Shown piece after piece: positions 22,882 through 31,520 of a stretch of DNA of 47,168 bases (within the stretch, counting starts at the first letter, position 1; each line of letters opens with the position of its first letter). The DNA is from Kiritimatiellia bacterium (GTDB taxonomy: Bacteria; Verrucomicrobiota; Kiritimatiellia; RFP12; UBA1067). The stretch lies in the NCBI GenBank assembly GCA_017447805.1, contig JAFSMR010000008.1, positions 1-47,168 on the forward strand, given 5' to 3'. Made by a program: the position numbers and the translations under genes. The notes under the pieces were generated by a model that was not told where the DNA came from, searched no databases, and saw nothing but the letters and a program-made list of their open reading frames with translations.

Positions 22882-22910
22882 ATTATAGCATTTTTTTTGA
22901 TAACTCGCAA
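22882..22910 (-). promoter_or_regulatory. Promoter of the rnhC-exbBD-pilin unit
   Basis: TTGCGA (22905-22910), 17 bases, TATAAT (22882-22887), with TGC before the -10. The expected transcription start is about 22875, only one to three bases before the rnhC ATG at 22873, so the message is leaderless or nearly so. Confidence 0.75.
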
Positions 22911-22987
22911 CCCGCTCAAAAAACTTTATATGACACCCAAAAACCTTTAAGCGCAAAAAATCATCAGAAATCGCAAAATTCCACACT

Positions 22988-23590
22988 TTAGATAAAAATC
23001 AAGCCTAAAATCGCACCAATAAGAAGACCCCAGAGAGGCGAAAAACGCCTCGTGACTGTCAATATGAATGTTCCTGCGCACGCTATGAGCCCAATTGGCT
23101 CAAATTTAAGATTTTTGAGGAAATATATGCATTTTGCACCATCTATACCTTCTGCACCAAAGACAGCCAGCACCATATTCACACCTACCGCAAAGATTAC
23201 TCCCGCGACAACAGGACGAAGTATCGAAAAGATTGTCTTCACGATAGTTTTTTCACGGTTGCGTTCAAACCAGTTACCTAGGAATATTACCCCTATCACG
23301 CTTGCGAGGACGACCGAAATTGTCGCGACTAATGAAGCAGTAAACGCCCAACCAACCGAGCCGGATACATTTATCGCTGTTCGCCAGCCCGTAAATGTTG
23401 CTGCATTTACCCCCATGGGACCCGGGGTCACTTGTGCTATTGCGAGGATATCAAGAAATTCAGAGTGGCTAAGCCATCCGCGAGAAAGCGTTTCTTGTTC
23501 TACTAACGCAATAATCGCAAGTCCCCCTCCTAATGTAAAGAGGCCTATTTTTGCGAAAACCGATGCAACAAGCAGAATGAACCGTATCAT
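22988..23590 (-). CDS. chrA: Chromate transporter family protein, C-terminal-type half
   Basis: 200 residues from ATG at 23588-23590, overlapping the stop of the previous half by four bases (ATGA). Several membrane helices and the family motif FTLGGGLAIIALVEQE with ITPGP-like AQVTPGPMGVN identify a short-chain ChrA-type protein. Such proteins work as pairs. Substrate may be chromate or another anion; the family name does not settle this. Followed by about 75 bases without a gene before the rnhC promoter. Confidence 0.85.
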   Translation of the reverse strand: MIRFILLVASVFAKIGLFTLGGGLAIIALVEQETLSRGWLSHSEFLDILAIAQVTPGPMGVNAATFTGWRTAINVSGSVGWAFTASLVATISVVLASVIGVIFLGNWFERNREKTIVKTIFSILRPVVAGVIFAVGVNMVLAVFGAEGIDGAKCIYFLKNLKFEPIGLIACAGTFILTVTRRFSPLWGLLIGAILGLIFI

Positions 23591-24162
23591 TTTCGCCAAA
23601 ACCTCCAAAGATGTAGCGCAAACGCAAATAATACGACTGCTAGAATAATCCAAATGAACGATACATTGAACAATAGAACTACGATAGATGCGAGAAAGGC
23701 AAGAGCATATTTACGAGTCTTCCTGACCATCTCATAACCTAAAGCGAGAATCATGCCGGCTATGGCCGCCTGGACACCTGCGAGCGCGCGCGAAAATAGG
23801 GAAATATCCTTTAAATACCCATACGCCGCGGCGTAAGAAACTATAAGAATAAACGGCACCAGTATCAAGCCAAAGGATGATACAATCGTTCCTTTCCACC
23901 CCCTTAGTCTATTACCGACCAACATTGCGGTATTTATCGCTATAACGCCTGGCAAAAGCTGCGCCAAGGCATAGAGGTCTAGCATTTCTTCCGACTTCGC
24001 CCATTTGCGACGGTTGACTATTTCTCGCTCAAGCAGAGGCAGTAGAGCATACCCGCCGCCAATCAAAACGGCGCCCATTTTAGTGAAAGAAACAAAGATA
24101 TCGAAGAAGGAAGCTTCTTCCTTCTTCGATTTGCCCTTTCTCTCTATTTGGGCTTGCTCCAT
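23587..24162 (-). CDS. chrA: Chromate transporter family protein, N-terminal-type half
   Basis: 191 residues. After a charged start (about 1-20) come membrane helices with the ChrA pattern FTKMGAVLIGGGYALLPLLEREIV and ALAQLLPGVIAINTA. It pairs with the following gene, coupled by a four-base overlap. It begins only seven bases after the altronate dehydratase-like gene and so belongs to its transcript. Confidence 0.86.
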   Translation of the reverse strand: MEQAQIERKGKSKKEEASFFDIFVSFTKMGAVLIGGGYALLPLLEREIVNRRKWAKSEEMLDLYALAQLLPGVIAINTAMLVGNRLRGWKGTIVSSFGLILVPFILIVSYAAAYGYLKDISLFSRALAGVQAAIAGMILALGYEMVRKTRKYALAFLASIVVLLFNVSFIWIILAVVLFAFALHLWRFWRK

Positions 24163-24169
24163 TTTTCAT

Positions 24170-25546
24170 TTACAGAGTAACGCCATCTTTGAAGATTGCT
24201 ATACCCTGCGCACCATTGATTTCGTTCTTGGCTTTCTCTTCGCCCGATGCTACTCGCATTATCTTCTTCGCGAATTCTTCGACATCAGGATTCGACATCG
24301 CATTCCAATCTATCCAATTCGGTTTAGAGGCCGCGAGAGTATCATTTGTCGCAACCTTCAATGTAGGAATAACACATCCAAACGGGGTTCCACGACCAGT
24401 CGTAAAGAGAATCAAATGGGCGCCGGCTGCGGCAAGGACAGTCGATGCAACGAGGTCGTTGCCTGGTCCCGTCATAAGAGTAAGCCCGTGAGTCTTCACA
24501 TGTTCGCCGTAAAGCAAGACATCTTCTACTGGCGAGGAGCCCCCCTTCTGAACACATCCAAGCGATTTATCCTCAAGTGTCGTTATGCCGCCTGCCTTAT
24601 TGCCAGGTGATGGATTTTCATAACAAACTTGATTGTGCGAAGCGTAATAATCTTTGAAGTCGTTAATCATCGTTACGCATTTATCGAATATGGAACGAGT
24701 GCGGCAACGCTTCATCAAGAGAGTTTCGGCGCCGAACATTTCGGGAACCTCTGTAAGAACGGTCGATCCGCCGCGCGCAACGAGCCAATCGGAGAAACGC
24801 CCGACGAGTGGGTTGGCCGTAAGGCCGGAAAATCCGTCAGACCCCCCGCACTTCAAACCAACGACCAGTTCGGAAACCGGGACATCTACCCTTTGGGTCG
24901 GGCGCGCCGCCTTCAACTCTTCTATCAAGGCAAGACCTCTTTCATATTCATCGCCAGGTTCTTGCGCTTTCATGAAGCGAATGTTCAAACCGATCTTTGC
25001 ACCATCCTGGTCGAATGGATCGAGTCCGAGTCTTTTCTTGAACGAGTCAAGAGTATTGTTTTCGCACCCTAGCGAAACGACCAGCACGCCACCGGCATTG
25101 GGATGTCTGCAAAACGCAGCGAGCATGTTTGCGGTAGTTTCGTGGTCCTTGCCCATTTGCGAGCAGCCGTAAGGATGCTGAAGAGACAATCCCTGGCAAG
25201 ATTGCGCCAAGCGTTCTGCAAGACGATTCACGCAGCCGACAAGAGGAATAACCCAGATATCGTTACGAATGCCAATTCTGCCGTCAGGATGGCGAAACGC
25301 CTTGATCATGGGTGCCGGCTTCTTTTCTACATCCGTAAATTCCGGCTCGTATTTGTATTCAAGAACTTCGCCGAGATTTGTCTTCACATTATGCACATGC
25401 ACATGCTCGCCTTTTGCGATAGGCTTTGTAGCATGCCCGATCGGCATACCATACTTTATGATATTCTCGCCCTCGGCTATATCCCGCAAGGCGTATTTAT
25501 GGCCATCTTCACGAATTTCGACATTATCAAGAGGATTGATGATCAT
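24170..25546 (-). CDS. uxaA: UxaA-family (altronate/galactarate type) dehydratase
   Basis: 458 residues. The N-terminal SAF domain (about 1-75; PIGHATKPIAKGEHVHVHNVK) and the C-terminal dehydratase domain are both present in one chain. Conserved features are RPDGRIGIRNDIWVIP, QHPYGCSQMGKDH, GLKCGGSDGFSGLTANP and FTTGRGTPFGCVIPT. The family removes water from D-altronate or D-galactarate in hexuronate breakdown and uses iron. AAGGGA precedes the ATG. Alone among uronate genes here; cotranscribed with the ChrA-like pair. Confidence 0.9.
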   Translation of the reverse strand: MIINPLDNVEIREDGHKYALRDIAEGENIIKYGMPIGHATKPIAKGEHVHVHNVKTNLGEVLEYKYEPEFTDVEKKPAPMIKAFRHPDGRIGIRNDIWVIPLVGCVNRLAERLAQSCQGLSLQHPYGCSQMGKDHETTANMLAAFCRHPNAGGVLVVSLGCENNTLDSFKKRLGLDPFDQDGAKIGLNIRFMKAQEPGDEYERGLALIEELKAARPTQRVDVPVSELVVGLKCGGSDGFSGLTANPLVGRFSDWLVARGGSTVLTEVPEMFGAETLLMKRCRTRSIFDKCVTMINDFKDYYASHNQVCYENPSPGNKAGGITTLEDKSLGCVQKGGSSPVEDVLLYGEHVKTHGLTLMTGPGNDLVASTVLAAAGAHLILFTTGRGTPFGCVIPTLKVATNDTLAASKPNWIDWNAMSNPDVEEFAKKIMRVASGEEKAKNEINGAQGIAIFKDGVTL

Positions 25547-25578
25547 ATTCAGTATCCCTTATTGAAGTTTCCGCGGTT

Positions 25579-25614
25579 ATTATAGCATTTTTATCATATC
25601 CGGTCAAGTGACCG
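25579..25614 (-). promoter_or_regulatory. uxaA promoter overlapped by a palindromic operator candidate
   Basis: TTGACC (25602-25607), 17 bases, TATAAT (25579-25584) with TGC before it. The palindrome CGGTCA-AG-TGACCG (25601-25614) covers the -35, as would a repressor site. The regulator is not identifiable from the window. Confidence 0.7.
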
Positions 25615-25635
25615 CAAGGCTATGTTTTGGCAATA

Positions 25636-25656
25636 TAAGATGCTTGTCGCATCTTA
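25636..25656 (-). terminator. Hairpin at the end of the HIT gene, weak terminator
   Basis: Arms TAAGATGC/GCATCTTA (25636-25643 and 25649-25656) close a 5-base loop and include the HIT stop codon. The following sequence is not T-rich, so it may only protect or slow the transcript. Confidence 0.4.
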
Positions 25657-26103
25657 AAGCGCAGACTGAATTTTACCGATCATCTCGGCGTATTCGGCAT
25701 CGCTCAAGAATTTACGCTTCGGGTTCATCGCAAACACACCGCCCCACTCGAATTCATCATCGCTATATTTAGGAACGAGATGGAAATGCAAGTGATGCCC
25801 TGTATCGCCATACGCGCCGTAGTTTATCTTCGTTGGGCTGAATACTTTATGGATAGCATTGGCAACGCGATTGATATCTGCGAAAAACACATTTCTTTCT
25901 TCATCGCTCAACGCAGTGATTTCACTTACATGGAGTTTTGATGCTACTATTACTCTTCCAGGATGACTTTGCTCTTTGAACAAATACAGCTTTGAAGCCG
26001 CAAGCTCGCATATTTTAATTCCGTAGGCCGCTAAATATTCGCCCTCGGCGCAATATCCGCAGGTCTTTTTCTCTTCAGCGCATTTCTCTTCTCTAGTATC
26101 CAT
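25654..26103 (-). CDS. HIT-family nucleotide hydrolase/transferase
   Basis: 149 residues. The histidine triad is HLHFHLV, with His104, His106 and His108. An N-terminal CGYC pair (residues 15-18) with an upstream Cys may be a small metal site. AGGAGT precedes the ATG. HIT proteins of this size split nucleoside phosphoramidates or dinucleotides. Last gene of the unit that begins at 31446. Confidence 0.9.
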   Translation of the reverse strand: MDTREEKCAEEKKTCGYCAEGEYLAAYGIKICELAASKLYLFKEQSHPGRVIVASKLHVSEITALSDEERNVFFADINRVANAIHKVFSPTKINYGAYGDTGHHLHFHLVPKYSDDEFEWGGVFAMNPKRKFLSDAEYAEMIGKIQSAL

Positions 26104-26127
26104 AGTAGATTACTCCTATTTAATTAA

Positions 26128-27411
26128 TTACCCAATAGCAGAAAGGATTTCCGGCAATAGCTGCTTCTTGCGAGAAAGCACGCCTGGCATAAGGAGCGTC
26201 CCATGTGGTCCTCGCCTGTAGGGTAATGCGCGCAAAACTGCCGCATCACCTTTAAAGAGCAGCTCCGAATCGCCGCGAACTGGGTCGGTGACCATAAGGG
26301 CGACGAAATCGAGTTTATCTTTCGAAATCGCTTCTTCCATCGCTTTTGTAAGTTCGCCGATATAACCGTGGAAGAGCGCGGATTTCGTCTCTTCGAGCTG
26401 TGCGAGCATAAAGCGCTTGCCGCTTTCAGAATAGAATTTGGCATCGCTCGCCAAAGCATCCTTTGGATCCATACTCGAGAGAGGAGAATCGACGGCAAGC
26501 ATTTCGCTCATTATGTATTGTGCGCTTTCGCCGCAGATTTTCTCAAGCCAACTGCACATCGTCTTATCTACTTCGGTTGTAGTCGGGCTTTGGAAAAGGA
26601 GAGTATCTGCGACAATTCCGGCGATCAGAACGCCGGCGGTTTCTTTAGTCGGTCGTTCGCCCGCCGCGCGAAACATTCTTGCTACGAGAGTGCAGGTAGA
26701 ACCTACAATATCTGCCGTGTAGCGGATTGGTTCTTTCGTGGGAGCAAATGCGATTCTATGATGATCGACGACTTCAACGACTGGCAATTCCTCAAGTCCC
26801 GGTATCCCTTGCTCTATTTCATTATGATCTACAAGAATCATTTGAACGGGTGGAAGCTCGGCGAAGGCGCTTTTAAGGACTGTGCCAATCAAAATTCCGT
26901 TTTCATCTACAACGGGAAAATGGTTATGTGGATTTCTTACGCAGAGCGAACGTATATCGTGAACTTTATCGGTATCACTGAGTATCTGGCTGCATGCATG
27001 AAGAGGAGCTGAAGCTACATCAATCGTCAAATCGGCTTTATCGATAAATAGACTCAGGAGTTTCGCAGGGGAAAGCATTCCCACAAATTTACCTTGTCCA
27101 TTTCTTACCGGCAAGGAAGATTCGCCGCTTTGCTCCAATTCCCTCAAAGCATCGACCAGCCTTGAAGAAGAATCGACCATCGGCACATCAGGGGCGATCA
27201 AGTCTTTTACCCTAACATATACATCACGCTTGCTCTTGACAGGATCTATACCAAAATGGTTAAAGACCCATTTTGCTTTTGGAGGCAGGCGGCCTGCGCA
27301 GATAGCTTCGACATTTTCCATCCCGCCACGTCTCCTCAAATCGGCTAGAGCATAGGCACTGGCAATTGAATCGGTATCGGGATTCCTATGTCCGCAAATA
27401 TATGTTTTCAT
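26128..27411 (-). CDS. ppaC: Family II (manganese-dependent) inorganic pyrophosphatase with CBS domains
   Basis: 427 residues from ATG at 27409-27411, with GGGGAG eight bases upstream; an upstream TTG at 27426 abuts the scpA stop and is less likely. DHH-family metal motifs: HRNPDTDS (8-15), VDHNE (194-198) and VDHHR (215-219). Between them a CBS pair (about 64-185) is inserted, as in nucleotide-regulated CBS-pyrophosphatases where AMP inhibits and ATP activates. No DRTGG domain is evident. The C terminus is a DHHA2 domain with RRGPHGTLLMPGVLSRKKQ. It drives biosynthesis by hydrolysing pyrophosphate. Confidence 0.92.
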   Translation of the reverse strand: MKTYICGHRNPDTDSIASAYALADLRRRGGMENVEAICAGRLPPKAKWVFNHFGIDPVKSKRDVYVRVKDLIAPDVPMVDSSSRLVDALRELEQSGESSLPVRNGQGKFVGMLSPAKLLSLFIDKADLTIDVASAPLHACSQILSDTDKVHDIRSLCVRNPHNHFPVVDENGILIGTVLKSAFAELPPVQMILVDHNEIEQGIPGLEELPVVEVVDHHRIAFAPTKEPIRYTADIVGSTCTLVARMFRAAGERPTKETAGVLIAGIVADTLLFQSPTTTEVDKTMCSWLEKICGESAQYIMSEMLAVDSPLSSMDPKDALASDAKFYSESGKRFMLAQLEETKSALFHGYIGELTKAMEEAISKDKLDFVALMVTDPVRGDSELLFKGDAAVLRALPYRRGPHGTLLMPGVLSRKKQLLPEILSAIG

Positions 27412-27426
27412 ACAACCACTCCCCAA

Positions 27427-28227
27427 TTATTCATAATCATCTGGTCGCTCGAGAGGTTTTGTTTCATCGATCTCTCTCGAGGGCATGATAGTAATTTCGT
27501 GAAAAGCCGCATTTTGATAGATTATAACACGATGTTGGCGCAGCAATTCCAAAAGCGCGAGAAATGTAACGATAATTTCGCCTTTGGGAGCATCCTCGGC
27601 AAACAGCGAAACGAAAGAAACCTGCCCTTCCGAGCGAGTTCGCTCGAGAACATAATCCATCTTATCGGGGACGGAAAAACGAATACCCTTCAATTCCTCA
27701 TGGGGCATCTCGCTTGCGCGCGCAAGCACATCCTGAAACGCAGAAAGAAGATCGTACAAATCAAGATGTGCTACAGCCGCGAGCGCATCGGAAGCAGTCT
27801 TTTCGAATTTCGGTCTTCCTCCGCCGTAATCGTAACTATTTGCCCTTAAAGCTTCCATCCGCTCAAGCCTAATCGCGGCGTCTTTGAATTTCTTGTATTC
27901 GATAAGCTGCCTTACGAGATCAAGACGGGGGTCTACCCATTCTTCTGAATTATCCTCATTCGCGGCTCGTTTATCTACAGGCAAAAGCATTCTAGACTTG
28001 ATTACCATCAAAGTCGCGGCCATAACGACGAATTCGCCGGCAATATCGAGGTTGAGTTGCCTCGCTTCTTCGAGAAACTGCATGTACTGCGCAGTTACGC
28101 GCTCGATCGGAATATCGTAAATATCAAGTTCTTCACGGCGAATCAGATACAAAAGCAAATCAAGCGGACCTTCGAAAACATCAAGGTTTACTTTGTAATC
28201 TTCCGCGAATAACTGTTCTTGCGCCAT
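27427..28227 (-). CDS. scpA: Segregation and condensation protein ScpA
   Basis: 266 residues. The start VNLDVFEGPLDLLLYLIRREELDIYDIPI is the ScpA kleisin N-terminal signature. It bridges SMC heads together with ScpB in the chromosome condensation complex. scpB and smc are not in the window. It lies 15 bases after dnaB, so replication and segregation genes share a transcript. Confidence 0.95.
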   Translation of the reverse strand: MAQEQLFAEDYKVNLDVFEGPLDLLLYLIRREELDIYDIPIERVTAQYMQFLEEARQLNLDIAGEFVVMAATLMVIKSRMLLPVDKRAANEDNSEEWVDPRLDLVRQLIEYKKFKDAAIRLERMEALRANSYDYGGGRPKFEKTASDALAAVAHLDLYDLLSAFQDVLARASEMPHEELKGIRFSVPDKMDYVLERTRSEGQVSFVSLFAEDAPKGEIIVTFLALLELLRQHRVIIYQNAAFHEITIMPSREIDETKPLERPDDYE

Positions 28228-28242
28228 ACTGTAAATTCCGAA

Positions 28243-29751
28243 TCAAAATAGCGGGTCGTCGTTAGGTTGAATAGCCTGCGGCGCAGGTTCGGGCTCGCTT
28301 GATTGATAATTGTCATCATCCTTGCGTTCGATTTCCCTATCGCCAAAACGAACATATTCCCTGTAGAAATTCACTCTCACTTCGCCAATTTCGCCATTGC
28401 GGTTCTTCGCAACATCTATAATCGCAAGCGTCTCGTCGCCCGCTTCTTTATCGGTCGGCGTTCTAGATGGACGGCGCAGCAGAAACACCACATCGGCATC
28501 TTGTTCAATTGCGCCGGAATCTCTAAGGTCGGAAAGCTTTGGCCTCTCTTGCTTGTCGCCTCGCTTTTCATTGTCACGAGAAAGCTGAGATAGAACAATT
28601 ACAGGAATCTTCAGCTCCTTTGCCATAGCTTTTATCTGCTGCGAAATCTCACTTACCTCGATAACTCTGGATTGTTTCGATTTTTCATTGCACTTGCAAA
28701 GCTGCAGGTAATCTATTACGATAAGCTCTATTCCATGCATTTTCTTCGCGCGTCTTGCGCGAGCGCGCAAATCCGAAATATCAAGCCCTGCAGAATCATC
28801 GACATATATAGGGGCATTCTTCAGTTCACCGTAGGCAGTGAAGAGATTCTGCGTGAGAAGATTCTTTTCCGCCTTGGCGCAAAGTGCGCGATTCAATTTC
28901 CACGTATTTACATGTGCGCGGCCGGCAATCATACGCTTTGTCAAAGATTCCACAGGCATCTCGAGCGAGAATATCATTACAGGATGGCGCTTGCCGTTAT
29001 CAGTCTTGACCGGGACATTATTCATATCCAGCCCAAGCGCCGCCGATTCGGCGATGTTCATCGCGAGCGATGTCTTGCCGACCGAAGGGCGAGCGGCGAT
29101 CACAATCATTTCGCCTGCCTTTAAGCCTTGGAGCTTTTCGTCAAGATGGGTCAAGCCGGTCGATAGGCCCTCGAGCGTTTTGCCATCTGATTCGAACATC
29201 GCATTCAAACGCTGAAAGCTTCTATCAATCGCTTCACACCAATCGAGCGTTTCGGAATTTTTTGTTCCGATTTCGAGAAACGCCTTTTCCGCTTCGCCTA
29301 AAACCGCTTGCGGATCGGGATTGTCGTTTTCGTTGCAACATCTTTCTATCGTCTTCGTAGCGCGCTCGATCATCATGCGCCTGAGATGTTTATCGCGAAC
29401 GATTGAAATATAATATTCAGCATGCGCAGTAGTTGGCGTGGAATCTGCGAGGCTTTGAAGATATTGAAACGACCCGATCGTCTCGAATGTGCCTGTGCGC
29501 TTTAACTCAGAGGCCATCGAAACAATATCGAGCGGCTTTGCCGAACGGTTCATGGCAAGCATCGTAGAGAATATGATACGATTGCGCGGGTCGAAGAAAG
29601 ATTCTTCCGTCAGCCCGGATGTAAGGCATAAATCCATGACTCTGTCACCATCGCGACTTGTAGAATCTACAAGAATCGAACCCAGCACCGCCCTTTCAGC
29701 CTCGGGATTGTTCGGCGGAATTTTCGCCATATCCAAAACTTGCGAATCCAT
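28243..29751 (-). CDS. dnaB: Replicative DNA helicase DnaB
   Basis: 502 residues. The N-terminal domain (about 10-115; NNPEAERAVLGSILVD) and the RecA-type domain with Walker A RPSVGKTS (221-228), Walker B LIVIDYLQL and the DnaB-type LSQLSRDNEKR and EQDADVVFLLRR motifs are intact. No intein is present. The acidic C terminus ends DDPLF. Starts one base after the plsC stop. Confidence 0.97.
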   Translation of the reverse strand: MDSQVLDMAKIPPNNPEAERAVLGSILVDSTSRDGDRVMDLCLTSGLTEESFFDPRNRIIFSTMLAMNRSAKPLDIVSMASELKRTGTFETIGSFQYLQSLADSTPTTAHAEYYISIVRDKHLRRMMIERATKTIERCCNENDNPDPQAVLGEAEKAFLEIGTKNSETLDWCEAIDRSFQRLNAMFESDGKTLEGLSTGLTHLDEKLQGLKAGEMIVIAARPSVGKTSLAMNIAESAALGLDMNNVPVKTDNGKRHPVMIFSLEMPVESLTKRMIAGRAHVNTWKLNRALCAKAEKNLLTQNLFTAYGELKNAPIYVDDSAGLDISDLRARARRAKKMHGIELIVIDYLQLCKCNEKSKQSRVIEVSEISQQIKAMAKELKIPVIVLSQLSRDNEKRGDKQERPKLSDLRDSGAIEQDADVVFLLRRPSRTPTDKEAGDETLAIIDVAKNRNGEIGEVRVNFYREYVRFGDREIERKDDDNYQSSEPEPAPQAIQPNDDPLF

Positions 29752-29752
29752 A

Positions 29753-30604
29753 TTAAGCCCTCTCTACCGGCATATCCCAAGATTCCAGCTTGTCCGCCAT
29801 CCAATTAAAGGCTTGTTCGTGCATATCGCGTGCTTTGGCGCACTTGATGATCGGGCCGCACGCGCAACGGATATCGCGCGCTGTATCGACAGGTCCGAAA
29901 TCCTTAAATACCTTGGCTAAAATACCCTTCTCCCTCGTTGGCTGGCAACGAGTATCAACGACTATCGGCACAATCGGAATATTTGCTTTCTCTGCGATTT
30001 TCGCGCCGATTGAAGAAAATCCCTTGCGTGCAAAAACTTTTTCGCGCGAACCCTGCGGGAAGATAAGAAAGCTATTGCCTTGCGCAATCAACTCGCTAGA
30101 GCGTTTCATGAGATATGTCAAATCTTCGCGCGGCGATTTTCTGCCTATCGGCACAAGGCCCATGTGAGCTGCGGCCTTTTCGAGGAACGGCAAATGGGAT
30201 AGAGAAGCCTTTACCACGACATTAAATGGGCCGTACGCCAAAAGTACCGGTGGCAATAGAATAGTCTCTACTGTTGACATGTGATTGCAAAGATACATCA
30301 CAGGCCCTTTATAGGCAGCACGATTTTGCCACCCTTCGAAATTTACATTCATGCCCATCGATTCGGCGATCTGCACCGTCGAGAAACAAAATCTCGCCCA
30401 TTTTTCGTGGGTAAGTTTTCCTAATGGTTCATAAAGGGCACAAAGAGGGAAAACCTTGGATACGCCTAGCGAGAATTTTAACGTAGTCAATGCGCCATTC
30501 TTCCTTCTATTCGGCGCACGACGAGTATCCGGTGTAAAATAGGAGCCTGTTTCAAGGATATCTTTACGAAACATCTCTATTGTAGTTTTTTCGAATTTCG
30601 CCAT
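29753..30604 (-). CDS. plsC: PlsC-like 1-acyl-glycerol-3-phosphate acyltransferase
   Basis: 283 residues. The catalytic block is NHMSTVE (His108, Glu113), i.e. NHX4E instead of the usual NHX4D, and the second block is FPQGSR (182-187) instead of FPEGTR. Order and spacing fit the family. It would add the second acyl chain in phosphatidic acid synthesis at the inner membrane, though the altered motifs leave room for another acyl acceptor. Eleven bases after the upstream coiled-coil protein gene. Confidence 0.82.
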   Translation of the reverse strand: MAKFEKTTIEMFRKDILETGSYFTPDTRRAPNRRKNGALTTLKFSLGVSKVFPLCALYEPLGKLTHEKWARFCFSTVQIAESMGMNVNFEGWQNRAAYKGPVMYLCNHMSTVETILLPPVLLAYGPFNVVVKASLSHLPFLEKAAAHMGLVPIGRKSPREDLTYLMKRSSELIAQGNSFLIFPQGSREKVFARKGFSSIGAKIAEKANIPIVPIVVDTRCQPTREKGILAKVFKDFGPVDTARDIRCACGPIIKCAKARDMHEQAFNWMADKLESWDMPVERA

Positions 30605-30615
30605 TTTAAAAATTC

Positions 30616-31446
30616 CTATTCTTCCATTTCTTGAATATCTTCATCTTGCGCATTCTGGCGAGCGTTGTTTTCTTCTCGCTGGCGCTTAAGCTCCTGCTGA
30701 ATAGCGAGCAGCTGTTCGCGCTGTTCGGCCCGTTCGGCTTCACGAGCGGCCTTCTCTTCCGCTTCGCGCTCGGCCGCCTCTTCGGCTTCCTTCTTTCGCT
30801 CCGCGCGCATGCGCTCCAACTCTTCGCGTGTGGCGCGCTCTTCCGCTTCGCGCCTCTCACGCCTTCCTTTGAACGACTGCGCGCCACCTGAAGAAGAAGA
30901 ACTCTTCGAGCTGAGAAGCGAGCTTCGCTCACCAGAGGAGCTTGAACTCTTTGCGAGAGTCTTGCCTCCTTTACCCTTCGCGGCGCCTTTTTCGGTGCCA
31001 GATGAATTTTCGCCTAGACTCAGCCTTACTTCAACGCCGTTCTTCTCGACCACCATCGACTTTTCAATACTATCGGCTTCTTTTACAAGCCAGCCATCGC
31101 GGGTTTCCCCGACGGCCATATAGTAGACTTTTGAGGATTTTGGATCTGATTTATCGATAAAACCGACCATTGTATTGCCATCAGGATCGCGATTTATCGC
31201 ATTGAACTGAACTACACGCTGAATTTCTTCCTGCTCTTTCGTGAGAACTTCAACCTGTTCTTGCGGCTCGTCTTTGGTGACTTCATCGGGATTGCGAGTT
31301 GGATCAAACCCGGGCGGAGGCTGACCAAATGGCATTCTATCGATTATCGATTGATATCTCTCAAATGGAAGTTTTTCCGCCAAAATCACCGCCGCCGCAC
31401 ATATAAATGCCGCGCTCAATGCAAATCTGCCAATGTCATGCCTCAT
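30616..31446 (-). CDS. Membrane-anchored coiled-coil protein of unknown function
   Basis: 276 residues. One N-terminal membrane helix (about 8-24), a Pro-rich linker, then a small domain (about 75-150) with the strands NTMVGFIDKSDPKSSKVYYM and VGETRDGWLVKEA that recalls the processing domain of GspC/PilP-like pilus or secretion proteins. A Ser-rich linker (SSSSSG twice, about 165-190) leads into a long Glu/Arg/Lys/Ala coiled coil to the C terminus. I do not recognise a named family. It opens the plsC-dnaB-scpA-ppaC-HIT unit. Confidence 0.7.
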   Translation of the reverse strand: MRHDIGRFALSAAFICAAAVILAEKLPFERYQSIIDRMPFGQPPPGFDPTRNPDEVTKDEPQEQVEVLTKEQEEIQRVVQFNAINRDPDGNTMVGFIDKSDPKSSKVYYMAVGETRDGWLVKEADSIEKSMVVEKNGVEVRLSLGENSSGTEKGAAKGKGGKTLAKSSSSSGERSSLLSSKSSSSSGGAQSFKGRRERREAEERATREELERMRAERKKEAEEAAEREAEEKAAREAERAEQREQLLAIQQELKRQREENNARQNAQDEDIQEMEE

Positions 31447-31481
31447 CTAATACACCTTCGCTTTGCGAGTTTTGCGCCTCT

Positions 31482-31490
31482 ATTATACCA
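31482..31490 (-). promoter_or_regulatory. Promoter before the coiled-coil protein/plsC/dnaB unit
   Basis: Extended -10 element TGG-TATAAT with TATAAT at 31482-31487; the -35 (TAGTCA near 31505) is weak. The leader to the ATG at 31446 is about 28 bases and has a GAAGGTG ribosome site. Confidence 0.55.
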
Positions 31491-31520
31491 AATTTCCCGC
31501 TCTGTGACTAGTGGCCAAGT

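Noticed and set aside
25636..25656. Strong terminator between the HIT and uxaA genes
   Set aside because: The hairpin is real but lacks the following T-run, so it is listed only as a weak terminator.
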